Below are positions 9,185-18,507 of a stretch of DNA of 64,000 bases, in pieces. The first letter of the stretch is position 1. Every line of letters starts with the position of its first letter. Source of the DNA: Zavarzinella sp. GTDB lineage: Bacteria; Planctomycetota; Planctomycetia; Gemmatales; Gemmataceae. The position numbers were made by a program, and so were the translations under genes. Under the pieces are notes generated by a model. That model searched no databases. It saw only the letters and a program-made list of their open reading frames with translations, and was not told where the DNA came from. The stretch lies in contig JAWKTI010000006.1 in assembly GCA_041399155.1 (NCBI GenBank), forward strand, positions 124,001 to 188,000, read 5' to 3'.

Positions 9185-9215
9185 TTTTTCTTAATCTTTT
9201 GACGTTGTTTTGGTG

Positions 9216-9242
9216 AAGTCGGCCCTCGTGGTCGACTTTTTT
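9216..9242 (+). terminator. Rho-independent terminator after the sigma gene
   Basis: A nine-pair stem, AAGTCGGCC with GGTCGACTT including one G-T pair, closes a CTCGT loop and runs straight into six Ts. It begins 31 bases after the sigma stop codon and ends about 30 bases before aroB. Confidence 0.75.
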
Positions 9243-9271
9243 CTTTCCCCATCACAGGTCGGTGCTGCACC

Positions 9272-10335
9272 ATGCAGACGATTGCCGTTTCGCTGGAATC
9301 TCGTTCGTACAACATCTCGATTGTCCACGAACTGGCCACTTTTGCCAATTTTTATGCCCACCTCTATCCCAAACGTCCACGTTGCGTGGTGCTGGCAGAT
9401 TCCAACACCGCAGCACTGGCAGAACAATTACTGCCTTTCCTGCCTGAAAGCCACCTGCTGACCGTGCCTGCGGGTGAAAGCAGTAAATCACTGGCAGTTG
9501 CTGGTGACCTTTATTCCCAACTGGCCCGCCTGCGAGTGGACCGTGCAACCCCACTGATTGCCGTTGGTGGGGGCGTCGTTGGCGACCTGGGAGGCTTTCT
9601 TGCTGCCACGTTTAACCGTGGCTTACCCTTGTTAATGGTTCCCACGTCGCTCTTATCGATGGTGGATAGTTCTGTCGGCGGCAAAGTGGGTATTAACCTG
9701 CCGGAAGGAAAAAATCTGGTCGGTGCCTTCTATCAGCCCAAAGGAGTCTGGATTAACACCCAGTTTCTGGATCACTTGCCCGAGCGGGAATATTGCAGCG
9801 GGCTTGCCGAAGTGGTGAAATATGGCGTCATTCTGGATGCCACCTTCTTTGTCTGGCTGGAACAGAATATCGATGCGATTCTGGCTCGCGATCCTGCTGC
9901 CGTCGAACACCTGATTGCGGTTTCCTGTCGCTGCAAGGCAGACGTGGTGGAGCAGGATGAACGTGAGGAAACAGGTTTGCGGATGGTACTGAATTATGGC
10001 CACACATTCGCCCACGCGTTTGAATCGCTGGGGGCTATCAGGGTTGGCTGCACGGAGAAGCCGTTGCAGCGGGGATGATTTATGAATCCCGCCTGGCAGA
10101 ACGGGTGCTGGATTTGCCTCAATCAATGACACACAGGCAACTGGAATTATTAGAGAAATTTCATCTTCCAACCAGAAGGCACTCACACTGGGATGTGGAA
10201 GCGTTGCTGGAAGTGATGTATCGCGACAAAAAGAACCTTTCTGGTCAGTTTCGCTTCATGTTGCCGAAAACATTGGGTGACATGACTCTGGTCGACCAAG
10301 TCCCGCGTGACCTGCTGGTCGATGTGCTGCAATGA
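9272..10335 (+). CDS. aroB: 3-dehydroquinate synthase, interrupted by a one-base frameshift
   Basis: AroB converts DAHP to 3-dehydroquinate, the second step of the shikimate pathway, using NAD and a divalent metal. The first frame (9272-10078) has GGGVVGDLGGF, DSSVGGKVGIN and the metal-ligand block LNYGHTFAHAFESLG. After the G-run at 10030-10034 this frame goes out of register and stops. The continuation (to 10335) is in the -1 frame. Adding one G restores GGYQGWLHGEAVAAGMIYES, the normal AroB sequence with its metal-binding His. The repaired protein would be 354 residues, the usual size. The gene overlaps the next one by four bases. A homopolymer sequencing error is the simplest explanation; true decay or slippage cannot be excluded. 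Confidence 0.9.
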
Positions 10336-11549
10336 TCAGGCGTTGGGATCGTTACCTCCAGCCCCGCCTGCGGTGGGGCTTAGCCATCGCGGCCATTTTC
10401 TGGATTGTCTGGTTGATCACCTGCTTTGCAGGTCATGGCAATCGCGATGCGAATGGTCAAGTCATCGGCACCGACCACGCAGCATTCTACACCGCAGGCC
10501 ACCTGCTTGCCACCAATCATGGCGCCACACTGTACGATTTTCCGGACCTGACCGAGTTTCGCCAAAAACAGCAGCAACTGCTTCAAGTGCCTCAGTTTCT
10601 GGATCCAATACGTAATCCCCCATTCTATGCCGTTTGCTATCGCACCACGTGCGGACTGCCTTATCTGGCCTCTTTGCTGATCTGGACCGGCATCGGTTTT
10701 ACCTGCCTGCTGCTTGCTCTCAGGCTGTTAGAAATGCCCACTTCCAGTGTTCCGTGGGTGCTGAGTTTCGCACCGGTGCTGGCAACCGTGACATTTGGCC
10801 AGAATACTTTTCTTAGCCTGGTTATATTTGCACTTGGTTATCAATGCTACCGTCGTAGTCTCCCCACGTGGGCTGGGGTAGCATTCGGATTGCTGTTGTA
10901 TAAACCCCAACTGCTGGCTGGGGTCTTCTTCTGGCTATTATTCACCTGGCGGAAGAACTTCCGTGTGGGCATCGGCATCGCCTTTATAACAATTCTGTTA
11001 TGTTGCATCAGCTACTTCTGGTTGCGAATCGAAACAGAGAGTTGGCTGCGTCATTTTCCCCAGATTGCCCAGTATAACAAATTCGAATATTATAACGTCC
11101 ACAGTATTCGTGGCTTCGTGGCACTGCTGTTGGGCAAAAGTCCTTATCTGGAAAGCACTTGCAACGTGGTTGGCCTGTTGATCGGTGCCACAATGATATT
11201 CCTTGTGGTGCGGCGTTTCCCGCACCACTTTCCGATCCAGTTTGCGACAATTGTGCTCGCAACATTGTGGGCATCCCCCCACACGATGATTTACTCCTGG
11301 ACGCTGGCAATTATCCCAGCCGGACTATTATGGTATCACGTGCCAAATCTTCGCCCCACGTGGCGTGTGCTGTTTGCAATCGCCTGGTGGACCTTCTGGC
11401 TCAGCACCCCACTGACATTGTTTCAGCAACGCACCCTGGGCGTAGCAGTCCAGATCAGCACACCCATCCTTGCCTGGTGCACCACGATGGTTGGGATAGC
11501 TTTGTGGAAAGAATCCTGGAATCAAGATAGTAATTGGATAAATAGATAA
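10332..11549 (+). CDS. DUF2029 / GT87-like integral membrane glycosyltransferase
   Basis: 405 residues with about nine or ten hydrophobic helices. After the first helix comes a loop with GTDHAAFYTAGHLLATNHGATLYD, the pattern of DUF2029/GT87 proteins, where the acidic residue after helix 1 is thought to act in polyprenyl-phosphate-sugar transfer. A conserved RNPPFYA follows. The start ATG overlaps the aroB stop codon (ATGA), so translation is probably coupled. The acceptor and sugar are unknown. GT87 versus another GT-C family is not settled. Confidence 0.8.
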   Translation: MIRRWDRYLQPRLRWGLAIAAIFWIVWLITCFAGHGNRDANGQVIGTDHAAFYTAGHLLATNHGATLYDFPDLTEFRQKQQQLLQVPQFLDPIRNPPFYAVCYRTTCGLPYLASLLIWTGIGFTCLLLALRLLEMPTSSVPWVLSFAPVLATVTFGQNTFLSLVIFALGYQCYRRSLPTWAGVAFGLLLYKPQLLAGVFFWLLFTWRKNFRVGIGIAFITILLCCISYFWLRIETESWLRHFPQIAQYNKFEYYNVHSIRGFVALLLGKSPYLESTCNVVGLLIGATMIFLVVRRFPHHFPIQFATIVLATLWASPHTMIYSWTLAIIPAGLLWYHVPNLRPTWRVLFAIAWWTFWLSTPLTLFQQRTLGVAVQISTPILAWCTTMVGIALWKESWNQDSNWINR

Positions 11550-11611
11550 TTGGTAAGATAATTTAAACCCAATTTCATGTGAAAATCGGTGTTTTAACGT
11601 CTATCATGCGA

Positions 11612-11808
11612 ACCGCGGCTCACAAAACATGATGTTAAGTTGCCAACTCAAGTGTTTAGTACTGGATTCCCGCCTTCGCGGGAATGACGGTTGTAGACCC
11701 AACCGTCTGAAACCCAACCGTCGGTTGGGTTTGTGAGCCGACGGTTAGCCGCGGTTGGATCGAAAAATACCAGAAACACCGAATGTCAAACTGATTTTGG
11801 TTTAGATT
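11612..11808 (+). repeat. ~200-bp intergenic element, copy 1
   Basis: Nearly collinear with 58931-59153 in the same orientation. It contains a dRS3-like palindrome (11666-11685), a hairpin CCCAACCGTCGGTTGGG near 11713, and imperfect inverted ends (CGCGGCTCACAAA against TTTGTGAGCCGACGG). The last shared block ends just before the downstream start codon at 11820. No coding capacity is visible. Confidence 0.8.
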
Positions 11809-11819
11809 GCGAGTAGACT

Positions 11820-12275
11820 ATGTTTGAATTCGCTTTGAAGATGACCATTGTTTGCAGTAGTATTGTTCTTTTGGCTGGTCTGGTGATGTTCATCAATGCC
11901 GTCAGGTTTCTAAAAATCGCCCTCAGTGCCGCAGGAGTGGTGGTCGGCCATGAACTGAAGGTTGACAAAACTCCGGATGCTGATGGTTTCAAAAATTGCT
12001 TTAGCTATCCCATTGTCGAATATAAAGACCATGAGGGTAATTTACACCGCGTAACACTGTCTCATGGAACAGCTGGCTATCAGCCATTCCCAACTGGAAA
12101 ACAAGTAACAATTCTCTACCATCCAACGAAAATCGCACATGCCAGGATACGAAGTTTTCACCATATCTGGTCATTTCCAGTCATGTTTACAGCATTTGGC
12201 ATCATCGGTATCATCATCGGCATTTTTGGCAGTGAATGGTTTAAGAAACTTGGCTTGTTTTTGTTCAACAATTGA
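11820..12275 (+). CDS. DUF3592-like membrane protein
   Basis: 151 residues with a hydrophobic helix at about 8-30, a globular middle of about 80 residues and a second helix at about 118-138. The middle contains YPIVEYKDHEGNLHRV and GKQVTILYHPTKIAHARI, which matches DUF3592 proteins (a beta-rich domain between two membrane spans). Function is unknown for the family. It starts directly after the repeated element at 11612-11808. The following gene is on the same strand 89 bases downstream. Confidence 0.72.
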   Translation: MFEFALKMTIVCSSIVLLAGLVMFINAVRFLKIALSAAGVVVGHELKVDKTPDADGFKNCFSYPIVEYKDHEGNLHRVTLSHGTAGYQPFPTGKQVTILYHPTKIAHARIRSFHHIWSFPVMFTAFGIIGIIIGIFGSEWFKKLGLFLFNN

Positions 12276-12364
12276 GCACAATCACAGGAAACTGATCGGT
12301 AATATCACGTTGAATCCAATAAATAACGATGCGATACAAATTTCGGTATCAATGAGTTTTTAAT

Positions 12365-12943
12365 ATGGCAAAGTTAGACGATCAAATCGCACAGGTTGCC
12401 GTGGCACTGGGCACCATGCCGCGTGAGGAAGCGGAACAAACAGCAAAGAGGATTGCAAAGTTGTTCTCCAGAAAAGAAATCGAAAAATTGCCAGAGCGAT
12501 GGTCAGCTTCTGTCTCCGCAAAGAAAGCAGGTACACCCGATTTAAAAGACAACTGGGATCTATTATGGTTTGAAGCGATCACAGAGTTGTTGTTTCAACT
12601 TCAGCTAGAAGGTCTAGCGGGCTTGACGATGCTGTTGGAACGTGAAAGTGAAACGTATCACCAATATGTTGTCAGAGAATTGTTGCGGCTGGCAGCAGAA
12701 GATATCGAACGCGACCAAATTATGTTGTTACTGCACCAGCGTTTTCAAACATTGCAGTACGTCAAAACACGTGAATGTGTTCGAGAAGTAACTTATTGGC
12801 AAAAAATCCATTCCAAACCGCTGGAATTATTGCATCATTTCAAAGAGATCGAGTGTCCTTGTTCAGATGGTGATACGATTGCTCTGTATCTGGAACAGAT
12901 TGCACAGGAATATCAATTTCATCAGGCCCGCACCGATGCGTAG
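12365..12943 (+). CDS. Hypothetical protein, helical and soluble
   Basis: 192 residues, no signal peptide and no membrane span. The N-terminal 60 residues are helical and charged. The middle has WDLLWFEAITELLFQL followed by a leucine-rich helix and a YVVRELLRLAAEDI segment, with a CPC pair near the C-terminus. I do not recognise the family. A 21-base gap to the dioxygenase downstream suggests they are co-transcribed. Confidence 0.7.
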   Translation: MAKLDDQIAQVAVALGTMPREEAEQTAKRIAKLFSRKEIEKLPERWSASVSAKKAGTPDLKDNWDLLWFEAITELLFQLQLEGLAGLTMLLERESETYHQYVVRELLRLAAEDIERDQIMLLLHQRFQTLQYVKTRECVREVTYWQKIHSKPLELLHHFKEIECPCSDGDTIALYLEQIAQEYQFHQARTDA

Positions 12944-12964
12944 GTACGCTGTTATCCATGTGAG

Positions 12965-13564
12965 ATGAGCACCATGAAAAACTTGTTTGCAGAGAATCTC
13001 TTTAATGTGTCCGGTATCCTTTCAGCAGATGAATGTCGCAATCTGATTGATCGTGGTGAAGAAATTGGATTTCAACAAGCAGCTGTTCGCACAGCCAGCG
13101 GACCGAAACTGATTCCAGGGATTCGGGATAACGATCGAGCAGAGTTTTCAGATCCAACATTGGCATCAGTCCTTTGGGAACGATGTCGACATTTCGTGCC
13201 ACCGGAATTGGATGGTGGGATTGCAGTCGGGATCGACGACAACTTTCGCTTTTATCGTTATGACCCTGGCCAGCGGTTCAAACGCCACAAAGATGGCTTG
13301 GTAAAACAATCCCCAGAGGTGTGGAGTCGGCTTTCGTGTCTTTTTTATCTCAATGATGGTTTTTCCGGTGGTGAGACGGTGTTCTACTCTTCAGAAATGG
13401 TGGATGGCGTTCGTAACGAAGAGTATACCATTACACCTCAGACGGGTGAGGCGTTGTTTTTCCCACATGAAATGTGGCACGAAGGACGTACATTAATAAC
13501 TGGGCGGAAGTACGTGTTAAGATCGGACCTGTTTTACTTCTTCCCCATGACTGAAAATCCCTGA
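12965..13564 (+). CDS. 2OG-Fe(II) dioxygenase, prolyl 4-hydroxylase-like
   Basis: 199 residues. The double-stranded beta-helix core is visible, with iron ligands H108 and D110 (RHKDG) and H172 (MWHEG). A basic residue for 2-oxoglutarate sits about ten positions later (R181/K182), and R186 follows in VLRSDL. FYRYDPGQRFKRHKD is typical of P4H-type enzymes. It probably hydroxylates a protein or peptide side chain in the cytosol; the substrate is not known. It lies 21 bases after the 12365 gene and may act with it. Fold and cofactor are confident; hydroxylation of proline specifically is not. Confidence 0.85.
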   Translation: MSTMKNLFAENLFNVSGILSADECRNLIDRGEEIGFQQAAVRTASGPKLIPGIRDNDRAEFSDPTLASVLWERCRHFVPPELDGGIAVGIDDNFRFYRYDPGQRFKRHKDGLVKQSPEVWSRLSCLFYLNDGFSGGETVFYSSEMVDGVRNEEYTITPQTGEALFFPHEMWHEGRTLITGRKYVLRSDLFYFFPMTENP

Positions 13565-13785
13565 AGTCCAGCTTGAGCGGGAATGATGCGATTTACAATC
13601 GGAACGTGTGTTGATCCAAAGCGCCAGGTGTTTTCTCATAAATCTTTCATTTTTGCCATTTGAACTTCACGAACACACAAATTCTTCTTTTACCTTACCA
13701 AGTTGATTCCTATACTGAACTTTTGATGCAGAACCACTCTCCGGAAACTGCACACAACATTTTGAACGAGGGCTGACGTAGAGCG

Positions 13786-15558
13786 ATGGCTGGAGAAACC
13801 AACAATTTGATGAGCGGAGCCGATATTCTGGTGGAATGTCTGCTGCGTCACGGTGCGGATACCATGTTTGCTTATCCAGGCGGGGCCAGCATGCCCCTGC
13901 ACCAATCGCTTACGAAAGTAGCCCCTCGCATTCGCACCATTCTCCCACGTCACGAACAAGGTGGCGGTTTTATGGCCCAGGGGTACGCCCGCACCACTGG
14001 TAAGCCGGGGTTGTGCATGGCCACCAGTGGGCCAGGTGCGTTAAACTTCGTTACCGTGCTGGCTGATGCCAAGATGGATTCCGTACCGATGATTGCGATC
14101 ACCGGTCAGGTTTCGACGCCGGTCATCGGCACCGATGCGTTTCAGGAAACGCCTATGGTGGAAGTGTGCCGGCCAATCACCAAGCACCAGTACCTCGTTC
14201 ACCGCACGGAAGATATTACCCGCGTGGTGAAAGAAGCGTTTTATCTGGCCACCACCGGCCGACCCGGCCCCGTGCTGATCGATATCCCCAAAGACGTGCA
14301 GTTGCGGGAAATTGTGCCCGAGTGGGACCCACCGATGAACCTGCCTGGCTATCGGGTGTGCCCGAAGCCGAATCCTGCCGATCTTCAGAAGATCATCAAC
14401 GAAATCCGCCGTGCCAAGAAACCCGTCATTTACGGTGGGGGCGGTCTGATTCATTCTGGTTCCGCAGAAGCCATTCGCGAATTTTCCGAAAAAACCGGCA
14501 TTCCTGTGGCACTGACGCTGCACGGCCTCGGTGGTTTCCCCCACGAACATTACCTTTGCCTGCACATGCTGGGAATGCACGGCACCGTGTATTCGAACTA
14601 TGCGGTCAATGATGCCGATCTGCTGCTGGCTTTCGGGGTTCGGTTCGACGACCGCGTCACCGGCAAACTGTCTGAATTTGCCAAGCACGGCCGGATCGTT
14701 CATGTTGACATTGATGCTTCGGAACTGAACAAGAACAAAGTGGCCCATGTGTCGATGAATTGCGACCTGCGGGAAACCATTGAAGGCCTGAACCAGATGC
14801 TGGATCGCGAAGAGAACGCCGATCTGGTGGGTGGCGGCAGATATGGCGACTGGATGCGAACGATTGATGGCTGGCGTGAAGAGCAACCCCTGCGTTTTAA
14901 CGACCGTGAAGATGCTATCCTGCCACAATATGCCATCCGTCGGCTGGCAGAATTGCTGCGGGAAAAACAACTGCACGACAAAACCATCATCACGACTGGT
15001 GTGGGCCAGCACCAGATGTGGGCAGCACAATACTTTCCGTTCAATATGCCCCGCCACTGGGTGACTTCCGGTGGTCTGGGCACGATGGGCTTTGGTCTGC
15101 CAGCCGCCATGGGTGCCAAAGTGGCCCACCCAGACAAAATTGTGATCGATATCGATGGCGATGGCAGCTTCCTGATGAACGTGCAGGAACTGGCATGTGC
15201 CCACGTTGAAAAGATTCCTGCCAAGGTGCTGCTGCTGAACAACCAGCACCTCGGCATGGTGGTGCAGTGGGAAGATCGCTTCCACGGTGGCAATCGAGGT
15301 CACACCTACCTGGGTGCGGGGATGGAATCTGATCCGTACCCCGACTTCAACACGATTGCCGCAGGCTTTGGCGTCAAATCCAAGATGGTGATTGCCAAAG
15401 AAGATCTGGATGCGGCACTGCTGGAAATGATCCACTCGGAAGAACCATTCGTGCTCAACGTCATGGTTCCCCACCAGGAACATGTGCTGCCGATGATCCC
15501 ATCGGGCAAAACGGTGCACGATATCATCACCGAACCGATGATTGCAGCAAAGAAGTAA
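13786..15558 (+). CDS. ilvB: Acetolactate synthase large subunit
   Basis: 590 residues, full length. The thiamine-diphosphate enzyme condenses pyruvate with pyruvate or 2-oxobutyrate in valine, leucine and isoleucine synthesis. Catalytic E57 is in LPRHEQGGG, the FAD-region motif RFDDRVTG is at 286-293, and the ThDP/Mg motif GDGSF-x2-N is at 458-465. The QWEDRFHGGNRGHT stretch is typical of AHAS rather than other ThDP enzymes. The usual partner ilvN (small regulatory subunit) is not next to it; the next gene encodes an unrelated Minf_1886 protein. Confidence 0.95.
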   Translation: MAGETNNLMSGADILVECLLRHGADTMFAYPGGASMPLHQSLTKVAPRIRTILPRHEQGGGFMAQGYARTTGKPGLCMATSGPGALNFVTVLADAKMDSVPMIAITGQVSTPVIGTDAFQETPMVEVCRPITKHQYLVHRTEDITRVVKEAFYLATTGRPGPVLIDIPKDVQLREIVPEWDPPMNLPGYRVCPKPNPADLQKIINEIRRAKKPVIYGGGGLIHSGSAEAIREFSEKTGIPVALTLHGLGGFPHEHYLCLHMLGMHGTVYSNYAVNDADLLLAFGVRFDDRVTGKLSEFAKHGRIVHVDIDASELNKNKVAHVSMNCDLRETIEGLNQMLDREENADLVGGGRYGDWMRTIDGWREEQPLRFNDREDAILPQYAIRRLAELLREKQLHDKTIITTGVGQHQMWAAQYFPFNMPRHWVTSGGLGTMGFGLPAAMGAKVAHPDKIVIDIDGDGSFLMNVQELACAHVEKIPAKVLLLNNQHLGMVVQWEDRFHGGNRGHTYLGAGMESDPYPDFNTIAAGFGVKSKMVIAKEDLDAALLEMIHSEEPFVLNVMVPHQEHVLPMIPSGKTVHDIITEPMIAAKK

Positions 15559-15690
15559 GCGATTGCCGGATAATAACTTAGGCCCATTCCGCCCACGGCG
15601 TAACTATGGAAGTTGCCCACGGTTCAATGTGGGTATAGAGCAACATCATCGAGCCTCCATACCAATTTATCCCACAGAGATCGACTCCCC

Positions 15691-16203
15691 ATGCCTACGA
15701 CACTCGTGATCAAACTTGATGATCGAATCGCTAAAAGACTGCAGGAAGTCGCCGATGAACAGAATGCGACCTTGAGTGACATCGCACTCGCTGCGATTAC
15801 AGATTTGCTAAACAAAATAGACTTTGAACAGCGTGTGCAAGGTAAAGAACCATCCAAATCGTTTGACGAACTTGCCGAAGAACTGGGAATCGATGTGGAA
15901 GCATTCGCTCTGTTCGACGTGGTTATGCAAGAGATCTCCTGGCACACCTTGAATGCAGGGATGGATGACAATCCGCCCCACCTGGGTGCCGCAGCCTTCT
16001 GTCGCTTGTTGCGTTCACGCACTCATCACGAATTTGGTGAAGACAGCGTAGAAATCTTAAAAGGGTGGGGATTGCACCGCAGTGAAGATATTGGCAGAGT
16101 TGTGTTTGCGCTGGTTGAAGCAGGCTGGATTGACGCATCGCCTGACGACAAGCGGGCAGATTTCGATCACCTGTTTCTAGTGGAAGATTATTTCGCCTAC
16201 TGA
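15691..16203 (+). CDS. Minf_1886-type protein with ribbon-helix-helix-like N-terminus
   Basis: 170 residues. Residues 1-45 look like a small DNA-binding RHH unit (LVIKLDDRIAKRLQEVADEQ). From about 65 onward it matches the Minf_1886 family of Planctomycetota/Verrucomicrobiota (TIGR04138 as I recall it): HLGAAAFCRLL, EDSVEILKGWGLHRSEDIG and VVFALVEAGWI. The family has no assigned function. The frame reaches back to 15613, but ATG 15691 starts the conserved RHH-like sequence. It follows ilvB by about 130 bases. Confidence 0.72.
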   Translation: MPTTLVIKLDDRIAKRLQEVADEQNATLSDIALAAITDLLNKIDFEQRVQGKEPSKSFDELAEELGIDVEAFALFDVVMQEISWHTLNAGMDDNPPHLGAAAFCRLLRSRTHHEFGEDSVEILKGWGLHRSEDIGRVVFALVEAGWIDASPDDKRADFDHLFLVEDYFAY

Positions 16204-16209
16204 ACCAAC

Positions 16210-16396
16210 CGTCATTCCCGCGAAGGCGGGAATCCATCTCAGAATCCCGAAGCTCAACCAACAAACTTTAATACACCACAACCGTCATTCCCCCAGCTCA
16301 GAATCCCGAAGCTCAACCAACAAACTTTAATACACCACATCTGTCATTCCCGCGAAGGCGGGAATCCAGCTCAGAATCCCGAAGTTCAACCAATCA
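16210..16396 (+). repeat. Three-copy tandem repeat built on a dRS3-like palindrome
   Basis: Units begin at about 16210, 16283 and 16342. Each has a GTCATTCCC palindrome head, then CTCAGAATCCCGAAG, then CAACCAACAAACTTTAATAC. Copies 1 and 3 have the complete palindrome (16214-16233 and 16346-16365). In copy 2 the 14 bases between ATTCCC and CCAGCTCAG are missing, which removes the hairpin and one repeat arm. Confidence 0.85.
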
Positions 16397-16770
16397 AATG
16401 ACATCAAAAGTGCAATTCGGCGATTGCCTGACATATCAGCTATCTGGCCCACTTGGGATGGTGAAAATGAAAGCGTTATGAAAGCTGTTCAAGCATTTTG
16501 AAACTCAGGCGATTGTTAGATCAACAGAAAATTCAGCTCATGCATGAAAATAATTAGCAAAATAGCGAATTTTGGATGTTAAAATGTGCTGACTTTAAGA
16601 ATTTTGTGGCATATTATGAAAATTCTCAAGCTGCTGATTTGCATGCTCGTAAGTTTGAGTTAAAGTTCGAAAGGCGGCACATTGATGTTTCCGCTCAAGC
16701 GTGCTTGAAGTAGTCTGACGTCTGGTTAATTGTCTTGTTTCGACTGGACGGAATGAACGAGTTGTAACCG
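16397..16770. other. Non-coding stretch before the HD-GYP gene
   Basis: AT-rich, with no convincing open frame on either strand. No clear promoter pair or hairpin was identified. Confidence 0.4.
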
Positions 16771-18294
16771 ATGATCCGATTGAAAGGTATCAGCGGGGAA
16801 GCGAAAGGGAGAGAATGGACCTCCGAATCGCTTCTTCGCGCGGGCAGAATATCCAATTTGGAAATTGTCCTGGAAGATAATTCCGTCAGCAGGCAGCATG
16901 CAGAAGTCAGGCGATCCAACCAGACATGGTGGGTGCGTGATCTTTCGAGCACTAACGGCACCTTTGTCAATGGTGTCCGCCTGGGTAGTGGCGAGCGGGA
17001 ATTGCACCAGAAAGATATTGTGCAGTTCGGCAAAGTTGCCATGGTGGTGGAGCTCAAAGACAGCAAAAACGAAATTATTGAATTACCCACTCAGGCACTT
17101 CCGGAATCGATTTTGTTCGAAGCGGAAGCCAGTTCGTCGTGGCAGGATGGTGTCGAACGCCTGCTGATGGACCGGAATCGGGCACCCAGACCGGGTGACC
17201 AGTTAATGGCACTGCTCCGCGCGGGTTACCACTTTACCACCTGTGCCACTGAAGAAGAACTACTGAAAACCGTTCTGAATGATGCTGTTTCCGTGCTGGA
17301 TGCCCAGCGTGGGGCGATCATTCTGGCCGATGGCCCTGGAAACGAACTGATTCTGAAGTCCGTTGCCAGCGATCGCGAAGGCTCTCAGGGCCGCACCACG
17401 TTCAGCAAACATATTGCCCAGAAGTGTTATCAGGAAGGTCGTTCGATTCTGTGCACCACTGTGGAAGAAGATGAAGAACTCAGTGGTTCGGGCAGTATTG
17501 TGGAGGGAGCCATGGCCTCTGTACTGAGCGTTCTGTTGCGAACACCCCGCACCAACCTGGGTGTGATCCACCTCGACCGCAACTACTGGCAACGCCCCTT
17601 CACCGTGGATGACCTGTATCTGGCTGATGCACTGGCATCCCACGTGTCGGCGGGGATTGAAGCCGCGCGATTCATGCGTCAGCAGAAAGACATGTTCCTG
17701 CAGACCGTTACGGCGATGGCCAACTCGATCGAAATGCGGGACAAGTATACTGGTGGGCACACCGCACGGGTGACGACTTACTCGCTGATTATTGCCGAAC
17801 AGATGAGTCTGTCCGAAGATGATATTGAAAAGATCCGTATCGGCGGGCCACTGCATGATATTGGTAAGATCGGGATCCCCGACCATATTCTTGGGAAGGA
17901 AGGTCGCCTGACCGATGAAGAGCGGGACATCATGAACTCGCACGCAGCGAAAGGCGAAGAAATGCTGCGTTCCATTCCCGCCCTGGATGGGGTGCGACCA
18001 ATCGTACGCTCCCACCACGAGAAGTGGGATGGCACTGGCTATCCGGATCGTCTTGCGGGAGAAGGGATTCCGTTTCTTGCCCGCCTGCTGGCTGTTGCAG
18101 ATAGTTTTGATGCAATGACAACCAAACGACCGTACAATAAAAAGAATATCAAAACACCTGAACAGGGTTTTGAAGAAGTTTTGAAGTGTGCTGGAACCCA
18201 ATTTGACCCCGATTGTGCCAAAGCATTTATTGCCGCACGGGACAAAATTGAAAACGCATTCCATGCCGCAATGGAACGCGAAGGCGAACAGTAA
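16771..18294 (+). CDS. FHA-GAF-HD-GYP signalling phosphohydrolase
   Basis: 507 residues in three modules. The FHA domain (1-95) has the phosphothreonine-reading residues R26, SVSRQH (38-43) and STNGTFVNG. A GAF domain covers about 155-300. The HD-GYP domain (310-490) has H330, HD at 362-363, HH at 415-416 and GTGYP (421-425). HD-GYP proteins usually hydrolyse cyclic di-GMP; the FHA domain suggests docking to a Ser/Thr-kinase substrate. This gives the window both a c-di-GMP synthase (6327) and a probable hydrolase, and links to the PP2C phosphatase at 48144. It is followed by a 213-base gap before the transketolase operon. Confidence 0.93.
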   Translation: MIRLKGISGEAKGREWTSESLLRAGRISNLEIVLEDNSVSRQHAEVRRSNQTWWVRDLSSTNGTFVNGVRLGSGERELHQKDIVQFGKVAMVVELKDSKNEIIELPTQALPESILFEAEASSSWQDGVERLLMDRNRAPRPGDQLMALLRAGYHFTTCATEEELLKTVLNDAVSVLDAQRGAIILADGPGNELILKSVASDREGSQGRTTFSKHIAQKCYQEGRSILCTTVEEDEELSGSGSIVEGAMASVLSVLLRTPRTNLGVIHLDRNYWQRPFTVDDLYLADALASHVSAGIEAARFMRQQKDMFLQTVTAMANSIEMRDKYTGGHTARVTTYSLIIAEQMSLSEDDIEKIRIGGPLHDIGKIGIPDHILGKEGRLTDEERDIMNSHAAKGEEMLRSIPALDGVRPIVRSHHEKWDGTGYPDRLAGEGIPFLARLLAVADSFDAMTTKRPYNKKNIKTPEQGFEEVLKCAGTQFDPDCAKAFIAARDKIENAFHAAMEREGEQ

Positions 18295-18507
18295 CCCTTC
18301 CTGTCAGGAAACAACGTATTTTTCCTGGGCTTCCCAAATTGCCCATTTTCACCAGTCTGTGCCCTAGTTCATTCCCCACGTGGGGCTGCAATTTCTCAAA
18401 TCGGGGAAGCATTAAGACGCACTTGCGAATGTGGTCGTTTTTCATACCCTTTCAATAGTAAATGTTGTCGTAAATTGCTCGTTCAGCACTAACCCCAGGG
18501 CTCTCCA

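Noticed and set aside
14041..15519. 492-residue minus-strand frame under ilvB
   Set aside because: A mirror frame created by codon bias in the real ilvB gene; the translation is His/Phe/Gln-rich and has no domain.
13786..15558. Calling ilvB a two-gene operon with ilvN
   Set aside because: No ACT-domain small subunit gene is adjacent; the next gene is unrelated.
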